Source: Dyadobacter luticola
Lineage (GTDB): Bacteria; Bacteroidota; Bacteroidia; Cytophagales; Spirosomataceae
Reading direction: 5' to 3'
NCBI RefSeq assembly: GCF_005860805.1
Contig: NZ_VCEJ01000002.1
Span: forward strand, 354,289-418,288
DNA: 64,000 nt
Positions 1 through 8,674 of this stretch are shown here, piece by piece. The notes under the pieces are model-generated. The model searched no databases and was not told the DNA's origin. It saw only the letters and a program-made list of their open reading frames with translations. The first letter of the stretch is position 1. Every line of letters starts with the position of its first letter. A program made the position numbers and the translations under genes.

Positions 1-492
1 GAAGGTTGTTCGTATGCGAATGAGGAGGAAGCCTGCATGTATATGGGGGCGGACAAAACGGCCGACGGTTCGCTGAAGAGCTATAAAGATTACCCTGCCG
101 AGGAGATCAATGATCATTCGGTTTTTAGTATCAAGCAGGATGTGAAGTTGTTAGGCGAAAAAATCGTTAAATTAGGTTTTGCCAAGTTCCTGGAAATCAT
201 GAATAAGAAGGGGATGAGCATGGATGACGTGACGTATTTTCTGCCGCATTTGTCCAGCTATTTTTTCGAAAGCAAAATCGAGACTTTTTTTAAGGAAAAC
301 GGGATTGACGTACCTAAGCATAAGTGGTATACCAATCTTGTCACAAAAGGTAATGTAGGTGCGGCTTCCATTTACATGATGCTGGAAGAAGTTTTTAACA
401 GCGGTGCCCTGAAAAAAGGCGAAAAAATTCTGCTGGCCGTGCCCGAAAGCTCACGATTCTCCTACATGTTTTGTATGCTAACTGTGGTTTGA
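1..492 (+). CDS. 3-oxoacyl-ACP synthase III family protein, C-terminal part (5' end outside window)
   Basis: This is the C-terminal half of a FabH/KAS III-like condensing enzyme; the reading frame is open from base 1, so the start lies upstream. KAS III enzymes join an acyl starter to malonyl-ACP. Two of the three catalytic positions are visible: the His in FLPHLSS (codon 247-249) and the Asn in TKGNVGAAS (codon 352-354). The nucleophilic Cys must lie upstream of the window. The protein ends in GEKILLAVPESSRFSY and a short hydrophobic tail. The next gene starts one base after the stop, so it is the first visible member of a tightly packed operon with an ACP, a second KAS, a BtrH-like protein and an ABC transporter. 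That set matches flexirubin/aryl-polyene clusters of Bacteroidota. The family call is firm; the exact product is inferred. Confidence 0.85.
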   Translation, partial: EGCSYANEEEACMYMGADKTADGSLKSYKDYPAEEINDHSVFSIKQDVKLLGEKIVKLGFAKFLEIMNKKGMSMDDVTYFLPHLSSYFFESKIETFFKENGIDVPKHKWYTNLVTKGNVGAASIYMMLEEVFNSGALKKGEKILLAVPESSRFSYMFCMLTVV

Positions 493-493
493 C

Positions 494-892
494 ATGAAAA
501 AAGAAGACCTTCCCCAGGATCCCGGCGCGCTGGACAACTTTACCCGCGAAGTTTGCTACGTCAAAAACGAAGACGGTAAATATGAAACGGCGCTGAGTAA
601 GGGGTGGGAGGTCAAGGCGCAGGCGTTGGACAGCGCCTGGGAAGATGTAAATGCGCGGATCGAGGAGGCGCGGCAGGCAGTTAAAAACGGCGAAAAAAGT
701 CCGATACATTATTTCATGGAACTTCGTTTGATGGACTTGCCGGTATTGTCGGGGTACACCGGATTTTTTCCGTTTTTTATCAAAAGACATTTAAAACCAG
801 CCATTTTCGCAGGTTTAAGCGATCGGAAGCTGGCGAAATACGCGACTGCTTTCGACGTTACAGTGGAGGAATTAAAAAATTTTAAAGGTTGA
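494..892 (+). CDS. small hypothetical protein of the polyene cluster
   Basis: A 132-residue soluble protein with no signal peptide or membrane segment. I do not recognise a named domain. The N-terminal part is acidic and charged. The middle (around residues 75-110) is rich in aromatic and hydrophobic residues (SGYTGFFPFFIKRHLKP), and the C-terminus is a short helical segment. It starts one base after the KAS III stop, and its own TGA overlaps the TTG start of the BtrH-like gene, so it is probably translationally coupled to both. Its position between a condensing enzyme and an acyltransferase-like protein suggests an accessory role in the same pathway, but nothing in the sequence fixes a function. 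Confidence 0.75.
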   Translation: MKKEDLPQDPGALDNFTREVCYVKNEDGKYETALSKGWEVKAQALDSAWEDVNARIEEARQAVKNGEKSPIHYFMELRLMDLPVLSGYTGFFPFFIKRHLKPAIFAGLSDRKLAKYATAFDVTVEELKNFKG

Positions 893-1929
893 GGCAAGTG
901 GATATTGGAAGTCAAACCGACGAGTTCAGGCACGTACAGACCGCACATTGCGAAAATGGCGTGACAACTGCGCTTTTACGGTACCATGGATTAGATTTTA
1001 TGACCGAGCCGCTCGCTTTCGGGATGGGTTCCGGTCTTTTTTATATACAAATACCATTTCTGACCGTCAATAATGGTCCCGCGATTTCTTTCAGGACGAT
1101 GCCGGGCGCGATTTTCAAGCGGACCTGCAAGTCGTTGGGGGTGGACGTCACACGCAAGAAATTTTCGAATGTTGCTGCGGCTGAGGCTTTTCTGGATCAG
1201 AAAGTGAGAGAAGGCATCCCGGTAGGCTGCCAGGTCGGTGTTTTTCATTTGACCTATTTTCCCAAAGAATACCGCTTTCATTTTAACGCCCATAACCTTA
1301 TCGTGTACGGCAAGGAAGGCGACCAATACCAGATCAGCGACCCGGTGATGGAAGATGTCACCACATTATCCCGCCCGGAATTGACACGCGTGCGTTTTGC
1401 ACAAGGCCCGCTGGCGCCGAAAGGGCACATTTATTACCCCGAAAAAATACGTCCGATCACCGACGACATGATCCGCAAAGGCATCGTGAGCGGTATCAGG
1501 CGCAATGTGCGTGATATGATCCGCATTCCCGGAAATTTTGCCGGTGTAAACGGGATCAGGCACACATCTAATCACATCCGCAAGTGGCGCGATAAGCTTG
1601 GGCTGAAAAAAGCCAGCCTGTATCTTGGGCAGATCGTCCGGATGCAAGAAGAAATCGGTACTGGCGGCGGTGGATTCCGCTTTCTTTATGGTGCATTTCT
1701 GGAAGAGGCAGCGGCTTATTTGCAGGACGATCGCGTTTCGAATATTTCAGAAGACTTTACAAAAGCTGGTGATATGTGGCGCGCAAGTGCTATCAAAATG
1801 GCCGGGGTTTACAAAGGAAGGCTTACCGAACAAAAGGATTTTGAAGAAATTGCCGATATGCTGCTGGATACGCGTCTGGTAGAGAAAGAGGCATTTCAAA
1901 AACTCGCCAGCCTCAACCTGGGTAAGTGA
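889..1929 (+). CDS. BtrH N-terminal domain / DUF4872-type protein, putative acyl-ACP acyltransferase
   Basis: A 346-residue protein resembling BtrH-type proteins, which have a papain/C39-peptidase-like fold. BtrH itself moves an acyl group from a carrier protein to an aminoglycoside. The N-terminal domain carries a plausible Cys-His-Asp triad: C21 in HCENG, H135 in FNAHNLIVYG and D151 in QISDPV. The C-terminal part (about 200-346) is helical and fits DUF4872. The call starts at a TTG that overlaps the preceding TGA; a GTG nine bases later is an equally possible start. Next to an ACP and two KAS genes, transfer or release of an acyl chain from ACP is the best guess. It could instead be a thiol hydrolase. 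Confidence 0.75.
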   Translation: MRQVDIGSQTDEFRHVQTAHCENGVTTALLRYHGLDFMTEPLAFGMGSGLFYIQIPFLTVNNGPAISFRTMPGAIFKRTCKSLGVDVTRKKFSNVAAAEAFLDQKVREGIPVGCQVGVFHLTYFPKEYRFHFNAHNLIVYGKEGDQYQISDPVMEDVTTLSRPELTRVRFAQGPLAPKGHIYYPEKIRPITDDMIRKGIVSGIRRNVRDMIRIPGNFAGVNGIRHTSNHIRKWRDKLGLKKASLYLGQIVRMQEEIGTGGGGFRFLYGAFLEEAAAYLQDDRVSNISEDFTKAGDMWRASAIKMAGVYKGRLTEQKDFEEIADMLLDTRLVEKEAFQKLASLNLGK

Positions 1930-2684
1930 CCGCTATGGAAACCCAGGTATGCATTGAAATTCAACAGGTTTCAAAAAGATATAAATCTTCCGGCGAGGAC
2001 AGTCTCACCAAGGTGTCGCTGAACATTAGCTGTGGGGATGTTTTCGGTCTGCTCGGGCCGAATGGTGCGGGAAAGACCACATTGATCTCAATCCTTTGCG
2101 GCATCATACCACCTACCTCAGGCCAGGTAACTTACTTTGTTGACGGAAATATTATTACGGAAAATGAGCGGAAGAGCATTATCGGGTTCGTACCGCAGGA
2201 ATATGCTTTTTACCAGGAACTGACGCCGCGCCAGAATCTGGACTATTTCGGCGCGATGTACAACATTCCAAAAAAAGAGCTTGAAATCCGCCGCGAGGAA
2301 TTGCTGGAAGTTTTGGGACTTGCAAAGTCCGCTGATAAGAAAGTCGGAACATTCTCCGGCGGAATGAAACGGCGCGTGAACCTGGCCATCGGCATCATTC
2401 ACAACCCTGAGATCCTCTTCCTCGACGAACCGACGGTAGGTGTGGACGTCCAGAGCCGCAATGCCATCATCCGCTACCTGCAGCAAATTAATAAAGCTGG
2501 TACGACCATCATTTACACTTCTCACCACATGTCCGAGGCGGAAGAATTCTGCAAGCACATTGCGCTGATCGACCATGGAAAGGTTATTGCTAAAGGTGAA
2601 CTGGCGGGATTGAAAGCCGAAAACCAAGTGTCGGATCTGCAATCCTTATTCATCAACCTGACAGGCGAGGAGTACCGGGATTAG
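1926..2684 (+). CDS. ABC transporter ATP-binding protein
   Basis: The ATPase subunit of an ABC-2 type exporter, 252 residues. All nucleotide-binding motifs are present in order: Walker A GPNGAGKT (44-51), Q-loop near residue 92 (PQEYAFY), signature FSGGMKRR (144-151), Walker B LFLDEPT (165-171) and switch His in YTSHH. This subclass resembles daunorubicin/NatA-type exporters. The GTG start overlaps the TGA of the preceding gene; an in-frame ATG lies three codons further on. The membrane partner follows two bases after the stop. In this operon it probably exports the pigment, its lipid form or a precursor; the substrate is inferred from context only. Confidence 0.9.
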   Translation: MTAMETQVCIEIQQVSKRYKSSGEDSLTKVSLNISCGDVFGLLGPNGAGKTTLISILCGIIPPTSGQVTYFVDGNIITENERKSIIGFVPQEYAFYQELTPRQNLDYFGAMYNIPKKELEIRREELLEVLGLAKSADKKVGTFSGGMKRRVNLAIGIIHNPEILFLDEPTVGVDVQSRNAIIRYLQQINKAGTTIIYTSHHMSEAEEFCKHIALIDHGKVIAKGELAGLKAENQVSDLQSLFINLTGEEYRD

Positions 2685-2686
2685 CT

Positions 2687-3964
2687 ATGTTCAAAATATT
2701 TTCATCCTTACGGAAAGAGTTTCTCCTGCTTATCAATGATAAAGTCGGTCTGGCGTTGATGTTCGTTATGCCGGTTCTGCTGGTTTTTATCATTACCATT
2801 ATTCAGGATAGTGCATATAAAATGGTGAATGAGAACCAGATACCGCTGCTGGTGGTAAATCACGACGCAGGCCCTGCCGGAAAACGACTGGTATCCTTGC
2901 TGGATAGTTCTGGTTTGTTTAAGGTTGATTCTCAAAATGATATCAAACAAAATTCTTTAAAATCCGAGTTGCTCTCCCGCGGAAAATTGCTCGCACTCTA
3001 TATTCCCGAAACATTTACGGCTGGGCTGGAAAGCAATGCAGGTGACGTCAGCAACATTCTGATGGATGATCTGGGGCTGGAACATGACACTACCGGCCAG
3101 CAAAAAGTCAGTATGCCACGGCTGTCGTTTTACAATGATCCGGTTTTGCAGGAAAATTACAGCTACTCGGTGATGGGCATCATTCAGTCGTACATGAGCG
3201 TGATAGAAAATTCGCTGATGATCGATAACATGTACGCGACCCTGGATCTGGGGAGCAAGTCGGAAATTTTAAAGAAAAAGATTATTAGTAACCGCGTGCA
3301 CATCGACCAGATTGTTGCCAGCAACAACAATTCTACGGCTATCCCAAACTCTACGCAGCATAATGTGCCTGCCTGGACGATTTTCGCCATGTTTTTTATG
3401 GTTGTATCGCTCGGCAGCAACATTGTAAAAGAGCGGGTGAGCGGCAGCTTTCTGAGATTGAAGACAATGCCAACCACATTCATGCTGGTCATGTTCAGTA
3501 AAATGGCAGTGTATGTGGTGGTGGCTATATTTCAGGTAACGCTCACATTTTCGATGGGTATCTGGATTTTGCCCAAACTAGGATTACCACAACTCACTGT
3601 GCCACACAATTTTGTGGCGCTGGCGGCGGTGGTTTTTATGAGCAGTATGGCCGCAGTGAGCTATGCTTTAATGATAGGGGCTTTTGCAAAAACCGAACAG
3701 CAGGCTAATGGTTTCGGGGCAATCTCCATCATAATTTTTGGCGCGATCGGAGGAATCCTTGTGCCGACATTTGTGATGCCTGCTTTCATGCAGTTTGCCA
3801 GCAATTTTTCGCCCCTGCACTGGTGTCTGGAAGGTTTTTATGTGTTATTTCTCAAAGGCGGGAGCTGGCAGGAGCTGCGGTATGTGTTCGCGTTTCTGGG
3901 CGTTTTTATCCTGATATGTCAAATAGGCACTTATTTTAAGCTGAGGTTAGAAAGAATTATTTAA
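2687..3964 (+). CDS. ABC-2 type transporter permease
   Basis: A 425-residue membrane subunit. One transmembrane helix lies near the N-terminus (around residues 20-40). A large extracytoplasmic domain of roughly 180 residues follows, then a block of about five membrane helices in the C-terminal half beginning at TIFAMFFMVVSLGSN. This layout is typical of ABC-2 exporters of the YhgE/NatB/DrrB kind. It follows the ATPase gene by two bases and precedes the ACP gene. Together with the ATPase it should form a complete exporter without a separate periplasmic protein. Confidence 0.88.
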   Translation: MFKIFSSLRKEFLLLINDKVGLALMFVMPVLLVFIITIIQDSAYKMVNENQIPLLVVNHDAGPAGKRLVSLLDSSGLFKVDSQNDIKQNSLKSELLSRGKLLALYIPETFTAGLESNAGDVSNILMDDLGLEHDTTGQQKVSMPRLSFYNDPVLQENYSYSVMGIIQSYMSVIENSLMIDNMYATLDLGSKSEILKKKIISNRVHIDQIVASNNNSTAIPNSTQHNVPAWTIFAMFFMVVSLGSNIVKERVSGSFLRLKTMPTTFMLVMFSKMAVYVVVAIFQVTLTFSMGIWILPKLGLPQLTVPHNFVALAAVVFMSSMAAVSYALMIGAFAKTEQQANGFGAISIIIFGAIGGILVPTFVMPAFMQFASNFSPLHWCLEGFYVLFLKGGSWQELRYVFAFLGVFILICQIGTYFKLRLERII

Positions 3965-3999
3965 GTTTGAATTCGCACAAAGAAAATTACCAATTCAGA

Positions 4000-4266
4000 A
4001 TGGACATAGAAAGTTTAAAACCCGTCCTCAAGGGACAAATTGTACAATATTTGAACTTATTGGATGTAAATCCGGCCGATATCAGAGATGACGAGCCACT
4101 TTTTGGCGGCGATCTGGGCCTGGATTCCATCGATTCCCTCGAATTGGTTGTGCTGCTGGAAAGGGAATACGGCATCAAAATCACCAACCCCGCCGAAGGC
4201 AGGAAAATCCTCGTCGACGTAAACCACATGGCAGAGTACATTCTTGCCAACACCAAAACCGCCTGA
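4000..4266 (+). CDS. acyl carrier protein
   Basis: An 88-residue acyl carrier protein. The phosphopantetheine attachment motif is GLDSIDS, with S43 as the attachment serine in DLGLDSIDSLELVVLLE. The acidic helix after it is typical of the surface recognised by partner enzymes. I chose the ATG because the usual ACP N-terminus begins there. A TTG 33 bases upstream would add an unusual polar 11-residue leader but would sit only two bases after the permease stop, so it cannot be excluded. It is probably dedicated to the polyene pathway, carrying chains between the two KAS enzymes and the BtrH-like protein. Confidence 0.9.
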   Translation: MDIESLKPVLKGQIVQYLNLLDVNPADIRDDEPLFGGDLGLDSIDSLELVVLLEREYGIKITNPAEGRKILVDVNHMAEYILANTKTA

Positions 4267-4268
4267 GT

Positions 4269-5465
4269 ATGAGCAGGGCGCTGGTGACAGGCATGGGGAT
4301 TATTTCGGCGATTGGTGAAGATCTGGCAGGCAATCATCATAGTTTACGCGAAGGCCACACCGGGATCGGCAGAGCCTCTCATTTTCAATCACATTATGTC
4401 GGAACATTGCCTTTCGGGGAATGCCGGATCAGTAATGAGCAGCTCAAAACCATGCTCGGACTGGAAAACAGCTCGGGTTATACCCGTACTTGCCTGCTTG
4501 CCGACAAAGCTTTTTCTGAGGCCATAAAAGATGCAGGCCTTTTCGAAAACGACATTTCTTCTTTTGATACGGCACTGATTTCTGCCAGCACCGTCGGCGG
4601 AATGTGCCTGACCGATCAGCTTTATGAAGATGCCAATCTGAAATCCGCCGGTTCACCTTATCTGGACGCTTACAGCTGCTCGGCGCATACCTTCAAATTG
4701 ATTAACCGCTACAAAATCAGGGGTTTCACAGATACGATCAACACCGCCTGCTCTTCCTCCGCAAACGCGATCATGATGGGCGTGCGGCTCATCCGGTCGG
4801 GTAGGGCTAAACGCGTGATCGTGGGCGGCGTGGATAGTTTGGCAAAATATACCGTCAATGGTTTTAATGCATTGAAAATCCTTTCCGAATCAGCGTGTAA
4901 ACCTTTTGACGACAATCGAAATGGTTTGAATCTGGGTGAGGGCGCGGCTTATCTGGTTTTGGAAGCGGAAGAAATTGTAAAAGGTAAAAAGGTATATGCC
5001 GAAGTGGCTGGTTTTGGGAATGCAAATGATGCGCACCATCCCTCGGCAATGTCAGATGAGGCTGTCGGAGCGATCCGCTCCATGCGTGAAGCTGTGGCCG
5101 TTTCAGGAATTGATTTTGAGGAAATCGGGTATGTGAATGCGCATGGTACCGGCACGCGGAATAATGACGAAGTGGAGTTATTTGGGTTAAATCAGCTATT
5201 TGCAAAAGTTCCGCCTTATAATTCTACGAAATCCTACACCGGACATACATTGGGTGCGGCGGGTGCGGTGGAGGCGATTTACAGCATTTTGAGCATCGTG
5301 AATGCGGAGCTTTATCCGAGTTTGAATGTTGAAATGCCGATCAGCAATTTTGATGTAAAACCGATTGATAAGTTGCTTCAAAACCAGGAAATCCGGTACG
5401 TACTTTCCAACTCCTTTGGTTTTGGCGGAAACTGCACTTCGCTGGTTTTCGGCTCGGTAAACTAG
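4269..5465 (+). CDS. beta-ketoacyl-[acyl-carrier-protein] synthase (KAS I/II type)
   Basis: A 398-residue FabF/FabB-like elongating condensing enzyme. The Cys-His-His catalytic set is complete: C161 in [10 protein letters not shown]292 in NAHGTGT and H326 in [12 protein letters not shown]. The C-terminal glycine-rich segment NSFGFGGNC is also typical. The length is close to the usual ~410 residues. It starts two bases after the ACP stop and is the last gene of the operon. Its TAG is read from a CTAG tetramer that also supplies the stop of the convergent mutase gene. In aryl-polyene and flexirubin pathways such enzymes elongate the polyene chain; that role is inferred. Confidence 0.92.
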   Translation: MSRALVTGMGIISAIGEDLAGNHHSLREGHTGIGRASHFQSHYVGTLPFGECRISNEQLKTMLGLENSSGYTRTCLLADKAFSEAIKDAGLFENDISSFDTALISASTVGGMCLTDQLYEDANLKSAGSPYLDAYSCSAHTFKLINRYKIRGFTDTINTACSSSANAIMMGVRLIRSGRAKRVIVGGVDSLAKYTVNGFNALKILSESACKPFDDNRNGLNLGEGAAYLVLEAEEIVKGKKVYAEVAGFGNANDAHHPSAMSDEAVGAIRSMREAVAVSGIDFEEIGYVNAHGTGTRNNDEVELFGLNQLFAKVPPYNSTKSYTGHTLGAAGAVEAIYSILSIVNAELYPSLNVEMPISNFDVKPIDKLLQNQEIRYVLSNSFGFGGNCTSLVFGSVN

Positions 5466-8431
5466 TCTTCCTGCATTAAAGCAGCGAGGATTTTCTGAGC
5501 AGCGATAGAAATGACTGTCCCGGGACCGAAAATCCCTTTAACCCCTGCATCGTACAGAAACTGATAATCCTGCGCGGGGATCACGCCGCCGGCAATTACC
5601 ATAATGTCCTCCCGTCCCAAAGCTTTCAGCTCGGAAATCAGATCCGGGATCAATGTTTTGTGCCCGGCTGCGAGGCTGGATGCGCCGATTATGTGCACAT
5701 CATTCTCAGCGGCCTGCCGTGCTGTTTCCTGTGGTGTCTGAAAAAGAGGGCCGATATCCACATCAAAGCCCAGATCAGCGAAACTCGTAGCGATCACTTT
5801 TGCGCCGCGGTCATGCCCGTCCTGGCCCATTTTAGCGACCAATATCCGCGGACGCCGGCCTTCCATTTCTGCAAATTCATCCGACATTTTTAGCGCGAGC
5901 CTGAAATTCTCATCATCGGAAGATTCGCTTTGATAAATACCTGAAACAGACCTGATCGTCGATTTATAGCGGCCGAATTCTTTTTCCATCGCATCCGAAA
6001 TTTCACCCAATGTAGCTCTTTTGCGCGCGGCATCCACCGCCAGTGCTAGGAGGTTGCTGCTCATATCCCGGCCGCCTGGTTGGCTGCAAGCATTAGTGAT
6101 CGCTGCCAGAGCGAGCACAACTTCTTCCTGATTACGCTCTTTTTTTATTTTATTCAAACCATCAATCTGTGCCTGCCTTACTGCCTGGTTATCAATGTCC
6201 AGCAATTCCAGCGGTTCCGGATTTTCTATTTTGAATCGGTTAACCCCTACGACTACATCCTTACCCGAATCGATCCTGGCTTGCTTTCGTGCCGCGGCTT
6301 CTTCAATGCGCATTTTAGGAAGCCCGGTTTCAATGGCCTTGGTCATCCCGCCCAGCGCCTCCACTTCTTCAATCAGCTGCCAGGCTTTTTCCGCCAATTC
6401 TTTGGTCAGATATTCCACATAATAAGAACCGCCCCAGGGATCCACGGCGTGGCAGAGGTCGGTTTCATGCTGGATAAACAACTGCGTATCCCGCGCGATC
6501 TTGGCTGAAAAATCCGTCGGCAGCGCCATCGCTTCGTCCAGCGAATTGGTATGTAACGATTGGGTATGCCCCATCACCGCGGCCATCGCCTCGATGGTCG
6601 TTCGGGCAACATTGTTGAATGGATCCTGCTCGGTAAGGCTGTACCCGCTGGTTTGGCAATGTGTACGCAGGGCAAGCGATTTTTCATTGGCGGGATCAAA
6701 CTGCTTCACAATTTTTGCCCAAAGCAGCCTGCCAGCTCGCATTTTAGCAATTTCCATAAAATGGTTCATGCCTATACCCCAGAAAAAAGAAAGCCGGGGG
6801 GCAAAATCGTCGATGGAAATGCCTGCGCGGAGGCCGGTGCGAATGTATTCCAACCCGTCTGCGAGCGTATAGGCAAGCTCAATGTGCGCTGGGGCGCCCG
6901 CCTCGTGCATGTGATACCCGCTGATACTGATGGAGTTGAACTTCGGCATGAATCGGGAAGCGTAGGCGAAAATATCTCCCACAATCCGCATTGATGGGCC
7001 AGGCGGATAAATGTAGGTGTTCCTGACCATGAACTCTTTGAGAATGTCATTTTGGATGGTGCCCGACAACTGCTCCGCCGCCACACCCTGCTCTTCCGCC
7101 GCCGCGATGAAAAAGGCCATCACCGGTATCACCGCCCCGTTCATCGTCATGGAAACCGACATTTGATCCAGCGGGATCTGGTCAAAGAGCACCTTCATAT
7201 CGTCTACCGAATCGATCGCCACACCCGCTTTTCCGACATCGCCGGTCACCCTCGGGTGGTCGGAATCGTAACCCCGGTGCGTCGCCAAATCGAAGGCGAT
7301 GGACAGCCCTTTCTGTCCCGCTGCCAGGTTTCTTTTGTAAAATGAGTTGGATTCTGCCGCGGTAGAAAATCCTGCATATTGCCGGATCGTCCACGGGCGT
7401 TCGAGGTACATGCTGGCGTACGGTCCGCGCAGAAAAGGCGCCTTTCCTGCTCCGAAATGCAAATGTTCAGCGTCGAGAATATCTTCTTTGGTAAATGTGG
7501 GTTTTACCAAAATACCCTCCGAAGTGACAACGCCTCTTCGTCTTTCCAGGCCAATATTTGACCCAAATGTCTCTTGCGTGCCAATGTTTCGGAAATCGGG
7601 TTGATGAGAATCCTTTTTGTAGTTCTCTAAAAACAAATCCCAGGCGGCATCAGCAATTTTAACTGACAAAGTTTCAATCAAATAAGATCCGGCAGCCGGG
7701 TCGGCCACAGCGCCCATGCCACCTTCAAATTCCAGTATCAGTGACACATTCCGGCCAATCCGTTCCGCGAACTCTTGCTGGGATTTTTCCTCCGTAAATT
7801 TATCAATAGTAAGTCCATCACAGCCGCCAATGATCGCGCTCATGGCTTCCGAAGCGGCGGAGATCATGTTGGTGTAGGGAGAGTGACCAACATTGTAAGA
7901 GACAGAAGTTCTGGCGTGGATAAATGGCTTGTAAATCCGGTCTGGTATCTCGTAAGCACAGGCAATCTTGCGAAGTAAAAACCGAAATGCCCTCAGTTTG
8001 GCTATTTCTTTAAGATATTGCGGCCCGATCGGGAAAGAAAATTTGATTGTATTGGAGACTTGCCCGACCGAAATTCCGTCGCCCGAGAAAGAATCCATGT
8101 GTGCAACAAAGGCTTCCAGCGCAGATGCCAGTTGCCGCGCCACATTGTCGCTATCTTTTTGATTTAATGTTATTTCTACAAAATATGGCTCTGGCTCGCC
8201 CGCATTTTCTGGTATCAAGATCCAGCCCGGCATCTTCTTCTGACATTGCTGCATGGCTGCCGCCAATTCCTGGTCAAGCTCTTCGCCGGTGTAATATGCC
8301 TCGACATGCAATTGCGGCGCAACTGCCCAGCTTGCTGCCGAAACGAATTTCTGTTTCAGTTCTTTTGCCGCCAGTTTTTTCCAGGCGTCCTTATTCATCG
8401 GATCAAATTCTGAAAATAGCGAGGCTGACAT
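5462..8431 (-). CDS. mutB: methylmalonyl-CoA mutase, short small-subunit-like module fused to large subunit
   Basis: A 989-residue adenosylcobalamin-dependent mutase interconverting methylmalonyl-CoA and succinyl-CoA. Residues from about 305 to 989 are a complete large subunit: entry motif [20 protein letters not shown] (Y352 likely equals the substrate-contacting Tyr), the TIM barrel, and a C-terminal B12-binding domain with D871-x-H873-x-x-G876 (GQDGHDRG). Residues 1-290 resemble the catalytically inactive small subunit MutA (start [12 protein letters not shown]; later [37 protein letters not shown]). However, the first half of its barrel and its own B12-like domain appear to be missing, since PGWILIP at 69-75 runs almost directly into a late-barrel segment. 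Separate MutA and MutB chains are the usual form. The frame is uninterrupted. No meaB/argK-like chaperone gene lies nearby. Confidence 0.93.
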   Translation of the reverse strand: MSASLFSEFDPMNKDAWKKLAAKELKQKFVSAASWAVAPQLHVEAYYTGEELDQELAAAMQQCQKKMPGWILIPENAGEPEPYFVEITLNQKDSDNVARQLASALEAFVAHMDSFSGDGISVGQVSNTIKFSFPIGPQYLKEIAKLRAFRFLLRKIACAYEIPDRIYKPFIHARTSVSYNVGHSPYTNMISAASEAMSAIIGGCDGLTIDKFTEEKSQQEFAERIGRNVSLILEFEGGMGAVADPAAGSYLIETLSVKIADAAWDLFLENYKKDSHQPDFRNIGTQETFGSNIGLERRRGVVTSEGILVKPTFTKEDILDAEHLHFGAGKAPFLRGPYASMYLERPWTIRQYAGFSTAAESNSFYKRNLAAGQKGLSIAFDLATHRGYDSDHPRVTGDVGKAGVAIDSVDDMKVLFDQIPLDQMSVSMTMNGAVIPVMAFFIAAAEEQGVAAEQLSGTIQNDILKEFMVRNTYIYPPGPSMRIVGDIFAYASRFMPKFNSISISGYHMHEAGAPAHIELAYTLADGLEYIRTGLRAGISIDDFAPRLSFFWGIGMNHFMEIAKMRAGRLLWAKIVKQFDPANEKSLALRTHCQTSGYSLTEQDPFNNVARTTIEAMAAVMGHTQSLHTNSLDEAMALPTDFSAKIARDTQLFIQHETDLCHAVDPWGGSYYVEYLTKELAEKAWQLIEEVEALGGMTKAIETGLPKMRIEEAAARKQARIDSGKDVVVGVNRFKIENPEPLELLDIDNQAVRQAQIDGLNKIKKERNQEEVVLALAAITNACSQPGGRDMSSNLLALAVDAARKRATLGEISDAMEKEFGRYKSTIRSVSGIYQSESSDDENFRLALKMSDEFAEMEGRRPRILVAKMGQDGHDRGAKVIATSFADLGFDVDIGPLFQTPQETARQAAENDVHIIGASSLAAGHKTLIPDLISELKALGREDIMVIAGGVIPAQDYQFLYDAGVKGIFGPGTVISIAAQKILAALMQED

Positions 8432-8472
8432 TTTTTCGATTTAGCAGCGTAAAAAGAAGTTTCTGGTATTGG

Positions 8473-8480
8473 CAAAGCTA
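8473..8480 (-). promoter_or_regulatory. candidate -7 element upstream of the mutase gene
   Basis: Minus-strand TAGCTTTG fits the Bacteroidota -7 consensus TAnnTTTG exactly and would start transcription some 35-40 bases before the mutase ATG. No convincing -33 TTTG is at the standard distance. The short leader leaves no room for a cobalamin riboswitch. Confidence 0.4.
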
Positions 8481-8615
8481 CAAATTTGAAGCTATAAATC
8501 TGTCTGCCCGCGACTTAGCAAACGCCGAAAAAATGCGGCGACATTATTCCTTTTGTATTTTATTCCAAGGCTTGGAGAAACATGCCTTTGATGTTAAATT
8601 GAACCCTTGGACAAC

Positions 8616-8645
8616 CTTGTGGGATCAGGTATTTTTATATCTTTG
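8616..8645 (+). promoter_or_regulatory. candidate dnaA promoter
   Basis: CTTG, 18 bases, then TATCTTTG. This matches the Bacteroidota primary sigma-factor pattern (TTTG-N19-TAnnTTTG), with a perfect -7 element. The predicted transcription start, near 8652, lies about 20 bases before the TTG start used for dnaA. Confidence 0.6.
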
Positions 8646-8674
8646 CCGTCCCTAAAAAATTTAAAGCACGGAGA

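Noticed and set aside
6080..6994. Plus-strand frames opposite the mutase gene
   Set aside because: They lie inside a well-supported mutase coding region and have no recognisable protein features.
8432..8674. Cobalamin riboswitch upstream of the B12-dependent mutase, and oriC beside dnaA
   Set aside because: The best promoter site leaves a leader of under 40 bases, with no B12-box-like sequence. No exact or near-exact DnaA boxes are seen in the gap.
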